Source: Massilia sp. TS11 (GTDB lineage Bacteria; Pseudomonadota; Gammaproteobacteria; Burkholderiales; Burkholderiaceae_D). From it: DNA of 64,000 nt. The stretch covers positions 1 to 64,000 of the forward strand of contig NZ_JAKLTS010000003.1 in NCBI RefSeq assembly GCF_022012445.1. Reading direction: 5' to 3'. The notes under the pieces were generated by a model, which saw only the letters and a program-made list of their open reading frames with translations, was not told the DNA's origin and did not search any database. The position numbers and the translations under genes are program-made. Within the stretch, counting starts at the first letter, position 1. Every line of letters starts with the position of its first letter. Positions 9,232 through 17,848 of the stretch are shown here, piece after piece.

Positions 9232-9981
9232 GTGCCGCTCGATTCCGCGTTTCTGGTGTCGGCCTTGGCCGCGCTCTGTGTCGGCTTGTCCAAGGGCGGT
9301 CTGGCCGTGGTCAGCGGGCTGGCCGTGCCGCTGATGGCCCTGTCGATGCCGCCGCTGCAGGCGGCCATGCTGCTGCTGCCGATTTACATCGTGTCCGATC
9401 TGGCTGGCCTGTGGATCTGGCGCCGCGCCGCCAGCCGCGCCCATCTGCGCGTGCTGTTGCCGGCCGCGCTGGCCGGAGTGGCGCTCGGCTGGGCCACGGC
9501 CTCGCTGGTGTCGGACGCCTTCGTCAAATTGCTGCTCGGTGTGAGCGGCGCTGGCTTTTGTCTGCTGCAATGGGCGGGCTGGCCGCGCCGTGAGCAGCCG
9601 CCCGGGCTGGAACCTGCCAAAGGCCGCGCCTGGGGCCTGCTGGCCGGCTTCAGCAGTTTTATCTCGCATGCGGGCGGGCCGCCGTTCCAGATGTACATGT
9701 TGCCGCAGCAGCTGCCCAAGGCCATGTTGGCCGGCACCAGCACCGTGCTGTTTGCGGTGGTCAATCTGTCCAAGCTGCTGCCTTACCACCTGCTGCGCCC
9801 CTACAGCCTGGGCAGCCTGGGCGCCACCGCCCAGCTGATTCCGTTTGCCTTGCTTGGCACCTGGCTCGGCGCGCGCCTGACCCACTGGCTGCCCGAGGTC
9901 TGGTTCTACCGGCTGGTGCGGATCGGCCTGTTCCTGCTGTCGCTGCGCCTGATCTGGGAAGCCTGCTTCATGGCTGCGTGA
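9232..9981 (+). CDS. TauE/SafE-family membrane permease
   Basis: This 249-residue inner-membrane protein has about eight hydrophobic segments and belongs to the TauE/SafE (DUF81) group of anion transporters, which are linked to sulfonate, sulfoacetate or other small organic anions. I place the start at the GTG at 9232, eight bases after the hydrolase stop. The earlier frame runs inside the hydrolase gene and is not hydrophobic. Family-typical features are the N-terminal segment with GLSKGG and the repeat-like SFISHAGGPPFQMYMLP in the middle. Its tight spacing behind the dehalogenase gene suggests transport of the substrate or product of that enzyme, which is inference. Its 3' end overlaps the convergent GH43 gene by 14 bases. 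Confidence 0.82.
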   Translation: MPLDSAFLVSALAALCVGLSKGGLAVVSGLAVPLMALSMPPLQAAMLLLPIYIVSDLAGLWIWRRAASRAHLRVLLPAALAGVALGWATASLVSDAFVKLLLGVSGAGFCLLQWAGWPRREQPPGLEPAKGRAWGLLAGFSSFISHAGGPPFQMYMLPQQLPKAMLAGTSTVLFAVVNLSKLLPYHLLRPYSLGSLGATAQLIPFALLGTWLGARLTHWLPEVWFYRLVRIGLFLLSLRLIWEACFMAA

Positions 9982-11584
9982 GGCGGAAATAGGCGACGTC
10001 GAGACTCGATGCCGCCGCGCCCGCTTGCAGGCCAATGCTGAACAGTCCGAGCTGGGCGCCGACCCAGCGCCCCTTGCTCGGCGTGAAGACCGGACCGGCC
10101 GCCGTGTACTGCTGGCCGTCGAGGCTGTAGGCAAAGCGCGCGCGGGCCCCGTCCTCCATCTGCACGCGCAGATGCAGGCTGGTGGGCGCATCGGCCAGCA
10201 GCACCTGGTTACTTTCCTTGCAGCGTAGGGCGGCCGGGGTGCAGGTCGTGTAGACCAGCTCGGTATGGCCGGCGCGCTGGCGCAGGCCGAGCCAGGCGTA
10301 TTGCATGGCGTTGAGGATCAGGCCGGCGCGATCGCCTTCCTGCGGCTGATTCCACTGGATGCGCGTGTCGGCCACGAAGGCCGGGGCTGGCAGCTTCTGG
10401 CTGAGGATGCCGGGCGCGCTGCGCAGATGCTCGGCGCTGTCCGGCGCCGGCACCGTGTGCAGGCGCAGCCGGCCGGGACTCAGGCTGGCCCAGCCGGGTT
10501 GGGGATTGGCATTCCATTGCCACTGCGGGCCCAGGCGTGGGGCGCTGAAGTCATCCGAGGTGGGCGGCATGGCGGGCGCCGCGCCGGCGAGCGGCTTGCG
10601 GTAGCTGAGCACCGGTTGGCCGGTGCCAGCGCGCGGACCGGGCTCGCCGATCAGCGGCCAGCCGTCCTCCCAGCGCATCGGCTGCAGATGCACGACACGC
10701 CCATAGGCCTGCTTGTCCTGGAAATGCAGGAACCAGTCCTGGCCATCGGCCGCGCGCACCCAAGCGCCCTGGTGCGGCCCATTGACCGGTGTGCGGCCCT
10801 GGTCCATGACGGTGCGCACCGCATAGGGACCGCGCACGCTGCGCGAACGGAACACGGCCTGCCAGCCTTCCTCGACTCCGCCGGCCGGCGCGAACACGTA
10901 GTAGTAGCCATCGGCCTGGTAGAACTTGGGCCCCTCGAGCGTGCGGTAGCCGGGCAGCTGGTCGCCGTCGATCACAGTCTGGCCGGCATCGTCGAGCAGG
11001 CGGCTGGCGTCGGGCGCCATCGCGCGCAGGGTCAGGCGGTTATTGAAGCCGGCCCGGCTCTTGGCCCAGCCGTGCAGCAGATAGGCCTTGCCGTCCGCGT
11101 CCCACAGGGGCGTGGGATCGATGATGCCTTTGCCCGGCAGAAGCAGGTGCGGCGCACTCCAGGGGCCGCTGAAATCGCGCGCCGTGATCACGTAGACGCC
11201 GAAGTCGGGATCGGGATAGAAAATCCAGAACTGCCCGTCGTGGTAGCGCAGGCAGGGCGCCCACACGCCGTCGCCGTAGCGCGGCGTGGCGAAGTGGGCT
11301 TCCGGCACCAGGCGCGCCAGGGCGTGGCCGACCAGTTCCCAGTTGACCAGATCGCGCGAGACCAGCAGCGGCAGGCCGGGTACGCTGTTGAAGCTCGAGG
11401 CCGTCATGTAGTAGCGATCGCCGACGCGGATCGCGTCCGGATCGGAATAATCGGCGTGCAGCACCGGGTTCTGGTAGCGGCCGTCGCCAAGATCGGCCTG
11501 CCAGGGCGGGGCCGCCAGCGCTGGCGCCGCCGCGAGCAGCAGGCTGAGAAATACGGCGCGCAGGCCAGCGGCGCGCGCGGGCAT
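9968..11584 (-). CDS. Secreted GH43 glycoside hydrolase (xylosidase/arabinofuranosidase type)
   Basis: This 538-residue protein has a signal peptide (start 11584, cleavage near ALAA, residue 25) and so acts in the periplasm or outside the cell. The N-terminal five-bladed beta-propeller has the GH43 catalytic triad: base Asp in YSDPD (Asp48), the pKa-modulating Asp in IIDPTPLWDADG, and the acid Glu in LEGPKFYQADG. The C-terminal 200 residues look like the concanavalin-type module common in GH43 beta-xylosidases. Substrates in this family are xylan or arabinan side chains; the exact one is not readable. The gene is divergent from the lactonase gene, with only 37 bases between starts, and belongs with it and the TonB receptor in a pentose-polymer locus. 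Confidence 0.87.
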   Translation of the reverse strand: MPARAAGLRAVFLSLLLAAAPALAAPPWQADLGDGRYQNPVLHADYSDPDAIRVGDRYYMTASSFNSVPGLPLLVSRDLVNWELVGHALARLVPEAHFATPRYGDGVWAPCLRYHDGQFWIFYPDPDFGVYVITARDFSGPWSAPHLLLPGKGIIDPTPLWDADGKAYLLHGWAKSRAGFNNRLTLRAMAPDASRLLDDAGQTVIDGDQLPGYRTLEGPKFYQADGYYYVFAPAGGVEEGWQAVFRSRSVRGPYAVRTVMDQGRTPVNGPHQGAWVRAADGQDWFLHFQDKQAYGRVVHLQPMRWEDGWPLIGEPGPRAGTGQPVLSYRKPLAGAAPAMPPTSDDFSAPRLGPQWQWNANPQPGWASLSPGRLRLHTVPAPDSAEHLRSAPGILSQKLPAPAFVADTRIQWNQPQEGDRAGLILNAMQYAWLGLRQRAGHTELVYTTCTPAALRCKESNQVLLADAPTSLHLRVQMEDGARARFAYSLDGQQYTAAGPVFTPSKGRWVGAQLGLFSIGLQAGAAASSLDVAYFRLTQP

Positions 11585-11621
11585 GCTATCGTGCGCGTCT
11601 TGTGAGATTGGGATGTATGGC

Positions 11622-12497
11622 ATGTTGAATCAGGAAGTCGAATGTATCTGGCCGCTCGGGGCCACGCTGGGTGAAGGGCCGTGCTGGCACGCGGCTGATC
11701 AGGCCCTGTATTTTGTCGATATCAAGGGCCACGCCGTGCACCGCTGCGCGGCCGATGGCAGTGCGCGGCGCAGCTGGCATCTGCTGGGCCAGGTTGGCTT
11801 TGTGCTGCCGCTGGCCAGCGGCGGCCTGGTCTGTGGTCTGCCGCACAGTCTGCTGCATCTGGACCCGCACAGCGGGGCCACGCGCGTGCTGCGCGAGGTC
11901 GAACCCGACACGCCCAACAACCGCTGCAACGACGGCTTCGCCGATGCCCAGGGCCGGCTCTGGTTCGGCACCATGGACGATGGCGAGCGCGAGCACAGCG
12001 GCGCGCTCTATCTGTGGGACGGCCAGCGCCTGCGCCAGCAGGACAGCGGCTACATCATCACCAATGGTCCCTGCATCAGCCCGGACGGGCGCAGCTTCTA
12101 CCATACCGACACGCGCGCCAAGTGCATCTACGCCTACGATCTCGCGCCCGATGGCAGCCTCAGCAACCGGCGCGTGCTGATCCGTCCCGAGCCGCCCGGC
12201 CACCCGGATGGCACCTGCATCGATGCCGAGGGTGCGCTGTGGGTGGCGATGTTCCGCGGCGGCCGGGTCGACCGCTACGCGCCCGATGGCCGCCTGATCG
12301 GCAGCATCGCGCTGCCTTGTCCCAACATCACCAAGCTGGCCTTTGGCGGGCCGGATGGGCGCACGGCCTTCATCACCACGGCGCGCAAGGGCATGACGCC
12401 CGAGGAAATCAGCCAGGCGCCGCTGTCCGGGGCGCTGTTCCGCGTCCGGCTCGCGGTGCCTGGTCTGCCTCAGCATCTGCTCGCTCCCATCGCTTAG
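11622..12497 (+). CDS. SMP-30/gluconolactonase-family sugar lactonase
   Basis: The product is 291 residues of the SMP-30/LRE/regucalcin six-bladed propeller family. Metal-site residues are recognisable: Glu near the N-terminus in LGEGPCW, Asn in NNRCNDG and YIITNGPCISPD, and Asp in GHPDGTCIDAEG. Bacterial members open aldonolactones such as L-arabino- or D-xylono-lactone. That would fit the neighbouring GH43 enzyme, whose products would be pentoses oxidised in a non-phosphorylative route. I start at the ATG at 11622, although an in-frame ATG at 11613 is possible. Its stop codon overlaps the stop of the convergent TonB receptor gene. Which lactone is used is unknown. Confidence 0.82.
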   Translation: MLNQEVECIWPLGATLGEGPCWHAADQALYFVDIKGHAVHRCAADGSARRSWHLLGQVGFVLPLASGGLVCGLPHSLLHLDPHSGATRVLREVEPDTPNNRCNDGFADAQGRLWFGTMDDGEREHSGALYLWDGQRLRQQDSGYIITNGPCISPDGRSFYHTDTRAKCIYAYDLAPDGSLSNRRVLIRPEPPGHPDGTCIDAEGALWVAMFRGGRVDRYAPDGRLIGSIALPCPNITKLAFGGPDGRTAFITTARKGMTPEEISQAPLSGALFRVRLAVPGLPQHLLAPIA

Positions 12498-15445
12498 TAC
12501 TTGTAGCGCAGGCCGATGTAGTAGGAGCGGCCCGTGTGCACGGCGTCCGAGGGCGCATTGCCGTCGTAGTTGCCGAAAGTGGCGTTGTTGTAGGCGTTGA
12601 AGCGGTCGTCGTACTGGTCGGTCAGGTTCAGGGCCTGCACGGTCAGGGTCAGCTTGGGCGTCAGGTTGTAGCTGATCTGGGCGTCCACATTGGTGGTCGC
12701 GTTCTTGCCCTGGAAGTCGGAGCCGCTGCCCGGCAGCAGGATGTAGGTGTACTTCGAGCGGTAGGCGCCGGTGATGCGGGCCGAGAAGTCCTTGGTCTCG
12801 TAGTACAGCGTGGCATTGGCCGACTTGGGCGACATGCCGAGCAGATCGGCCACAGTGACGGTCGGCGAGGTCGGCGACAGAATGTACTTGAGCTTGGACT
12901 CGACCTTGGTGAAGTTGAGCACGCCGCCGAAATTATTGAAGGGCGCCGGCAGGAAGTCGAAGTTCTTCTGCAGATTGACTTCGAATCCGCGGATCAGGCC
13001 GCCCGGCGTGTTGACCCAGTTGGTGATCGAAAACGGCGTGCTGGCGTCGATGCCGCTGGCCGCGCCCAGGGCCGGATCGAGACCGAGCGAGCCGAAGGTG
13101 TCGGTGTGGGCCGTGCGCTGGATATAGCTCTTCATGTTCTTGAAGAAGTAGCCGACCGAGAACAGCGAGTCCTTGTCCTTGTACCATTCGAGGTTCAGGT
13201 CATAGGTGGTGCCGCGGATCGGCTCCAGCGTCGGATTGCCGCCGCTGTAGGTGCGCTTGTCGAGGTCGATCGAACCGGCCGGGGTCAGCGCCTGCAGCGA
13301 GGGGCGCGACATCACCTTCGAGGTGCCGAAGCGCAGCAGCACGTTCTTCAGCACTTCGCCCGTGATATTCAGCGAGGGCAGGTGGTCGGTGTAGGACTGG
13401 GTCGCCGTCTGGTAGGTCGGCGGCGGCGTCACGCCGTTCTTCGCCGGCAGGCTCAGATAGGCGGTCGTGGCCTGCTCGGTCTTCACGATGCGCATGCCGG
13501 TATTGCCGCGCACCGGGATGCCGAACAGCTCATAGTTGAAGTCGAGCTGGGCGTAGTAGCCGCTGTCCTTTTCGCTCGCATCCTGGTTGTTGCCGCGCGC
13601 CGAGGACACGGTATTGCTGACCGTGAAATCGTTGCTGGTCGTCGGCAGGCCGCTGCCGGTGAGCGGCGAGACCACGCAATTGCAGCCGAAGTTCAGCGCC
13701 GATTTGATCGCATTGAAATTCGGGATCAGCCAGGTCTGGGCGCCATAGCCGGTGCCCATGGTCTGCGGCATCACGTAGTTGCTCAGATTGGCATTGAGGA
13801 AGGCCGCCGCATTGGCCGGAATGTTTTCGCTCGCCAGGCGCGCTTCGACCGTCTTGAAGCTGAAGCGCTTGATGCCGACCCCGGTCTTCAGGGTCAGGTG
13901 ATCATTGAGCTCGTAGCTGAGGTCGGCAGTCTGGGTGTTGAAGCCATTGTCGGTGCGGTTCGGACGGATGCGCACGAGGCTGGGGTCGCCCTTGGCGGCC
14001 GAGGACGAAATCTGCCAGTAGCAGGCCTGGTCGACCGTGCAGCCGTTGAGCTTGCCGTAATTGAAGACGGGCTTGAGTGGATTGCTGTAGTCGTAGCTAT
14101 AGCCCTGCACATCGTAGGCGTCGAGGGTCAGCGTGGTCTGCTCGGGATTACGCTGGGCCGAGTTCGATTTGCCGGCGAACAGGCGCAGCTCGGCGCGGTC
14201 GCCGAGTTTCTGATTGAGCGTCAGGTTCATCTGGTTGAAGCTCGACTCCAGCTCGTCGTGCCGGCTCTCGGAGCGGATGTCGACGTTGTTGAAGCTGGCC
14301 TTCTGGATTTCGCCCTTGCTGTTGATCATGTAGTTGTAGATGCTGGTCGACGGATTGCCGACCGCATTGCCATCGCCGCGGCTGAAGGAGATCGCCTCCA
14401 GGTATTGCTCATTGCGGTTGGCCACATAGTTCGAATGCATGAGGTCAAGCGTCAGCAGCGTGCCTTGCACGGGCTTGAACTGCACGGCGCTGGTGATGCC
14501 GAGGCGCTTGACGTCGTATTCGATGTGGCCATAGCGCGGAATGCGCGGGTGCAGGGCCTTGCTGATGTTCAGGGCCTCGCCGCTGAGGTCGGCCAGCGAG
14601 CCGGCATTGGCATTGGTCTTGGCCAGAAAGGGGATGGGGATGAAGCTCAGACCGCCATCCGTCGAGTAGCTCTTGAAGCGCATACCGGTCGACTGGGCCG
14701 AGGGCACGCCGGCCACCGTGCTCAAGGAGGCGTTCTCCCAGCGCCCGGTCGAGGGGCCTTCCTCCAGCTTGTCATTGGTCGAGTCGGCCACCGACAGCAT
14801 CACGCCCCAGCGCTTGTCGTCGCTGCGGGTCGACAGCATGAAAGTTTCGCGCCGGTTGGCTTTCTTCGACAGGTCGTTGTACTGGCCGGTCACCGAGGCG
14901 GCCGCCGCAAAGCCCGGGTAGTCGAAGGGGCGCGGCGTGGTCAGGTCGATGGTGGCGCCGAGCGAGCCTTCCTCCTGCTCGGCGCTGGCGGCCTTGGAGA
15001 CCTTGATCGCGCTGAACAGTTCGGCGGCGAACACATTGTAGTCAAAGCCGCGGTCGCGGTTGGCGCCGCCCGAGGAATCGCGCCCGCCGGTGGTGGCCAG
15101 GGCTTCCATGCCATTGAGCTTGGTGCGCACAAACAGGCCCGACAGGCCGCGCACGGTGATCGTGCGGCCTTCGCCGGCGTCGCGGTCGATCGCCACGCCG
15201 GGGATGCGCTGCATGGCTTCGGACAGGTTATTGTCGGGGAATTTGCCGATGTCCTCGGCCTTGATCACGTCGACGATGGTGTCCGATTCGCGCTTGGCCG
15301 CGAGCGAACTCTGGAGGCTGGCGCGGTAGCCGGTCACCACCACCGTATTGCTCTCCGGCGCGGCCGGCGGCGTTGAAGTCTGGGCATAGGCCTGGCTGAT
15401 CGCCAGCGGCAGAAGGGCGAGAAGATGCTGCTTGCTGCGTTTCAT
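12494..15445 (-). CDS. TonB-dependent receptor, carbohydrate type
   Basis: This 983-residue outer-membrane receptor has a signal peptide ending AYAQ (about residue 21). The plug domain contains the hallmark phrases VVVTGYRASLQSSLAAKR, DTIVDVIKAEDIGKFPDNN and RIPGVAIDRDAGEGR. The protein ends in an aromatic beta-signal (GLRYKY). These phrases mark the Xanthomonas/Caulobacter subgroup of TonB receptors, usually linked to plant oligosaccharide uptake rather than siderophores. The ribosome site GGAGAC precedes the ATG. A FadR-type operator lies 145 bases upstream and should make it inducible. Neighbouring GH43 and lactonase genes suggest xylo- or arabino-oligosaccharides as cargo. Confidence 0.92.
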   Translation of the reverse strand: MKRSKQHLLALLPLAISQAYAQTSTPPAAPESNTVVVTGYRASLQSSLAAKRESDTIVDVIKAEDIGKFPDNNLSEAMQRIPGVAIDRDAGEGRTITVRGLSGLFVRTKLNGMEALATTGGRDSSGGANRDRGFDYNVFAAELFSAIKVSKAASAEQEEGSLGATIDLTTPRPFDYPGFAAAASVTGQYNDLSKKANRRETFMLSTRSDDKRWGVMLSVADSTNDKLEEGPSTGRWENASLSTVAGVPSAQSTGMRFKSYSTDGGLSFIPIPFLAKTNANAGSLADLSGEALNISKALHPRIPRYGHIEYDVKRLGITSAVQFKPVQGTLLTLDLMHSNYVANRNEQYLEAISFSRGDGNAVGNPSTSIYNYMINSKGEIQKASFNNVDIRSESRHDELESSFNQMNLTLNQKLGDRAELRLFAGKSNSAQRNPEQTTLTLDAYDVQGYSYDYSNPLKPVFNYGKLNGCTVDQACYWQISSSAAKGDPSLVRIRPNRTDNGFNTQTADLSYELNDHLTLKTGVGIKRFSFKTVEARLASENIPANAAAFLNANLSNYVMPQTMGTGYGAQTWLIPNFNAIKSALNFGCNCVVSPLTGSGLPTTSNDFTVSNTVSSARGNNQDASEKDSGYYAQLDFNYELFGIPVRGNTGMRIVKTEQATTAYLSLPAKNGVTPPPTYQTATQSYTDHLPSLNITGEVLKNVLLRFGTSKVMSRPSLQALTPAGSIDLDKRTYSGGNPTLEPIRGTTYDLNLEWYKDKDSLFSVGYFFKNMKSYIQRTAHTDTFGSLGLDPALGAASGIDASTPFSITNWVNTPGGLIRGFEVNLQKNFDFLPAPFNNFGGVLNFTKVESKLKYILSPTSPTVTVADLLGMSPKSANATLYYETKDFSARITGAYRSKYTYILLPGSGSDFQGKNATTNVDAQISYNLTPKLTLTVQALNLTDQYDDRFNAYNNATFGNYDGNAPSDAVHTGRSYYIGLRYKY

Positions 15446-15589
15446 ATCGTTTGTCTCCGTTATGTTCCCGCCGTGGCGGCGTGGATTGTTATGGGTGATG
15501 CGATGAAAGCGGGCGGCGCGGCCACGCGCGCGGGTGGCCGGTAACTTCTGGTGAGGCGGGAATGCGGTGCGCTGCTGGCTAGTGTAATG

Positions 15590-15600
15590 TGGTCAGACCA
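15590..15600 (-). promoter_or_regulatory. FadR-type operator upstream of the TonB receptor
   Basis: The sequence is TGGTCAGACCA, which fits the TGGTNNNACCA consensus of FCD-domain GntR regulators. An identical copy precedes the FadR-type gene at 16446-16456. A possible -10 (TACACT on the minus strand, 15581-15586) lies just downstream, so a bound repressor would sit in the core promoter of the receptor gene. The predicted leader is then about 130 bases. The match is direct; function is inferred. Confidence 0.72.
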
Positions 15601-15634
15601 ATTTGGCTAGTGGCCTGTCCAAGAGGCACAAAAA

Positions 15635-15668
15635 GACCACCGCGTGGCCAAAAATGGCCTCGGTGGTC
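15635..15668 (-). terminator. Rho-independent terminator of the FadR-type gene
   Basis: On the minus strand a long hairpin is made of an outer 8-bp arm (GACCACCG paired with CGGTGGTC) and an inner 5-bp arm (GGCCA with TGGCC). It is followed immediately by five T residues (15630-15634). It lies 31 bases past the stop of the FadR-type gene. It separates that transcript from the TonB receptor promoter. Confidence 0.82.
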
Positions 15669-15698
15669 AGTCCGCTTGAAGGGGGAGGGCGGCGGCTG

Positions 15699-16394
15699 TC
15701 AACCGCGCGAGAAGGTCTGGGTGACGCGGTCGAGGTGCTGGCGCATGGCCTGGCGGGCGCCGGCCACGTCGTGGGTGGCGATGGCGGCCAGGATGGCGCG
15801 GTGGTCGAGCAGGGTCTGCTGGCGCAGTTCCTCGGTCTGGTAATGTTCTTTCAGCCGGTGCCACAGGGTGCCGCGCTGATTCCACAGGTATTCGACCACG
15901 CCGACCAGGGCGCTATTGCCCGAGGCGCGGGCGATCGCCAGGTGGAAGTTGCGGTCCGCCATTTCGTTGGAGCTGCGGTCATTGTGCTCGCGCTCCATTT
16001 CTTCGACGGCGCTCAGGATGGCGTCGATGGCGGCGTCGGTGGCATTGCGGGCGGCCATGCCGGCCACCTCGGATTCGATCATGCGGCGCGCCGACAGCAC
16101 TTCGAAGGGGCCGGGGCCGAGGGCCGGGGCTTCCTTGGCCTTACCGCTGTCGACCACATACATGCCGGAGCCGCCGCGCACCTCGATGGTGCCGCCCAGT
16201 TCGAGCGCGATCAGGGCTTCGCGCAGCGAGGCGCGGCTGACGTTCAGGCGGGCCGACAGGTCGCGCTCGGACGGCAGGCGCTCGCCCGGCGCGATGTTCT
16301 CCTCGCGGATCAGCTCCTGGATGCGGTTGGCAACGACCCGGTAGAGTCGGACTTCACTGGCGGGAGTGGGGCTGGCTGCCGTGCTGTTCTTCAT
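15699..16394 (-). CDS. FadR-subfamily GntR transcriptional regulator
   Basis: This 231-residue regulator has an N-terminal winged helix (about residues 15-80, with RLPSERDLSARLNVSRASLR) and a C-terminal all-helical FCD effector domain (about 90-225). The metal-binding pattern Asp/Asn...His...His is visible around NFHLAIARASG and LLDHRAILAA. FCD regulators are usually repressors released by small acids or sugar derivatives. An upstream TTG would add 14 residues, but the ATG at 16394 places the fold correctly. A perfect TGGTCAGACCA sits 52 bases upstream and a second copy lies before the TonB receptor, so autoregulation and control of the receptor are likely. The inducer is probably a pentose-derived acid or lactone, which is a guess from neighbours. 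Confidence 0.88.
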   Translation of the reverse strand: MKNSTAASPTPASEVRLYRVVANRIQELIREENIAPGERLPSERDLSARLNVSRASLREALIALELGGTIEVRGGSGMYVVDSGKAKEAPALGPGPFEVLSARRMIESEVAGMAARNATDAAIDAILSAVEEMEREHNDRSSNEMADRNFHLAIARASGNSALVGVVEYLWNQRGTLWHRLKEHYQTEELRQQTLLDHRAILAAIATHDVAGARQAMRQHLDRVTQTFSRG

Positions 16395-16445
16395 GGATCT
16401 GGTCTGAGGATTGGCATCTTCTAAAGGAATCTGCAAATCTTAGAG

Positions 16446-16456
16446 TGGTCAGACCA
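16446..16456 (-). promoter_or_regulatory. FadR-type operator upstream of the regulator gene
   Basis: This is a second perfect copy of TGGTCAGACCA, 52 bases before the regulator start and inside the short gap to the SCO gene. It is the expected place for autoregulation. It also lies 15 bases past the stop of the leftward nitrite reductase operon, so readthrough from that operon would pass the site. Confidence 0.72.
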
Positions 16457-16470
16457 AGGTGTCCAGCCTT

Positions 16471-17061
16471 TCAGGGGGCGGGCGGCTTCAGGATGTCGTG
16501 CAAACGCGCCAGGAAAGCCGGGTCGACTTCGCCCAGCACCTGGGTGCGCGCGGCGATGCGGCCGTCGGCGTCGAGCAGGACCAGCACGGTCGTGTGGTTG
16601 AACTCGCCATTGCTGAGCTTGCGGTACTGGATGCCGAGCGCGGCGGCCAGCTTGCGCACGCCGGCCACATCGCTGGTGGCCACGGTCCATTGACGGTCGA
16701 GCTGGCGGTTGCTGGCCACGGTCTTGAGCACGGCCGGCGTGTCGCGCGCCGGATCGAAGCTGACCAGCATCAGGTCGAGCGCGCCGCGTTCGGCCGGGCT
16801 CAGCTGGTCGCTGGTCAGGCGGATCGTGTCGATCAGCATCGGACAGACGAACTCGCAGGAGTTGTAGAACATGCTGAGCACCTGGGGCTTGCCGCGCCGG
16901 CTGGCGAGGGCGAAGCGCTGGCCGTCCTGGTTGACCATCTGCAGCGGCAGGCGGTAGACCGAGTCGCCGGGGATCGACTGGCTGGTGGCGGGCGCGGCGC
17001 TGGCGGCCAGCGGCAGGCCGCCAAGCAGGGCCAGGGACAGCACAAGGGCGGAAGTGTTCAT
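16471..17061 (-). CDS. SCO1/SenC-family copper protein
   Basis: The product is 196 residues with a signal peptide (cleavage near ASAAPA, residue 23) and a thioredoxin-like SCO domain. The copper ligands are intact: Cys69 and Cys73 in SCEFVCPM, and His156 in EFNHTTV. SCO proteins deliver copper or act as thiol reductases for cuproenzymes, classically the CuA centre of cytochrome oxidase. Here the gene overlaps the nirV stop (TGATG) at the end of a nirK operon. A role in loading copper into the nitrite reductase is therefore more likely, by inference. Confidence 0.9.
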   Translation of the reverse strand: MNTSALVLSLALLGGLPLAASAAPATSQSIPGDSVYRLPLQMVNQDGQRFALASRRGKPQVLSMFYNSCEFVCPMLIDTIRLTSDQLSPAERGALDLMLVSFDPARDTPAVLKTVASNRQLDRQWTVATSDVAGVRKLAAALGIQYRKLSNGEFNHTTVLVLLDADGRIAARTQVLGEVDPAFLARLHDILKPPAP

Positions 17062-17840
17062 CAGGGTTCCTTGTTCAGCGCCCGCGCGCAGCGGAAGCCG
17101 AGGTTGTCGGTGGTGCTGGTGCCATTGAGCGCGGACAGCAGGGCCACGCGCATCAGCACGGCGAAGTTCTCGCGGTCCTGCAGGCTGATGGCGCCGGCGC
17201 CGCAGTATTGCAGCTTGCTCGGATCGCCCTGGTTGCGGCTGTCGGCCGAGACCAGGAGGGCATTGAAGTCATCGACCCATTCCCACACGAGGCCGTGCAT
17301 GTCGCGCACCCCATAGGCATTCTTGGCGGCGCCGACCTGGGGCAGCTGGGCCGGATTGGCGCGCGCATACCAGCTGAGGATGGCGCTGCGCCAGGCCGGG
17401 TCGCTGCGCGCGTCGCGCCGTTTGGCGTCGGCTGCGGCCACGTATTCCCATTCGTACCAGGTGGGCAGACGCGCGCCCTCGGCTTCGCAGAAGGCCTGGG
17501 CGGCAAACCAGCTGACGCTGGTGACGGGGCGGCGCGCATCGGCCGCCGACAGCGGCGTGGCCGGCAGGCGGCTCAGGTAGCTGGCGTCGGCGAACACGGC
17601 TGGAATCTCGGCCTTCGTCCATTCCGGATGGGCGGCCAGAAAGGCCAGGTACTCACCATTCGTGACCGGGGTTTCGCGCAGGGCGAAGGGGGCGACGCGG
17701 ACCGGCAGATTGGCGGCGCTGCCGCCCGACAGCACACTGCTGAAGCTACCGGCCGGAATCGGCACATAACGCGCCGGCTCGGCCTGCGCCTGCACGCAGC
17801 AGGCGAGGGCCAGGGCCAGCAGGCAGAGACGGACGCGCAT
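17061..17840 (-). CDS. nirV: NirV-like FGE/sulfatase-modifying-factor domain protein
   Basis: This 259-residue secreted protein has a signal peptide ending near QAQA (residue 20) and a formylglycine-generating-enzyme type fold: PAGSF, ETPVTNGEYLAFL, PVTSVSWFAAQAFCEAEGARLPT and GLVWEWVDD. The RGGSW region with the catalytic Cys of true FGE is replaced by the NirV pattern (CGAGA...D..NF...MR...NLGFRCA). Formylglycine formation is therefore not expected. NirV genes follow nirK in many denitrifiers and their role is unresolved. The gene starts eight bases after the nirK stop and overlaps the SCO gene. Confidence 0.87.
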   Translation of the reverse strand: MRVRLCLLALALACCVQAQAEPARYVPIPAGSFSSVLSGGSAANLPVRVAPFALRETPVTNGEYLAFLAAHPEWTKAEIPAVFADASYLSRLPATPLSAADARRPVTSVSWFAAQAFCEAEGARLPTWYEWEYVAAADAKRRDARSDPAWRSAILSWYARANPAQLPQVGAAKNAYGVRDMHGLVWEWVDDFNALLVSADSRNQGDPSKLQYCGAGAISLQDRENFAVLMRVALLSALNGTSTTDNLGFRCARALNKEP

Positions 17841-17848
17841 GCGGGACC

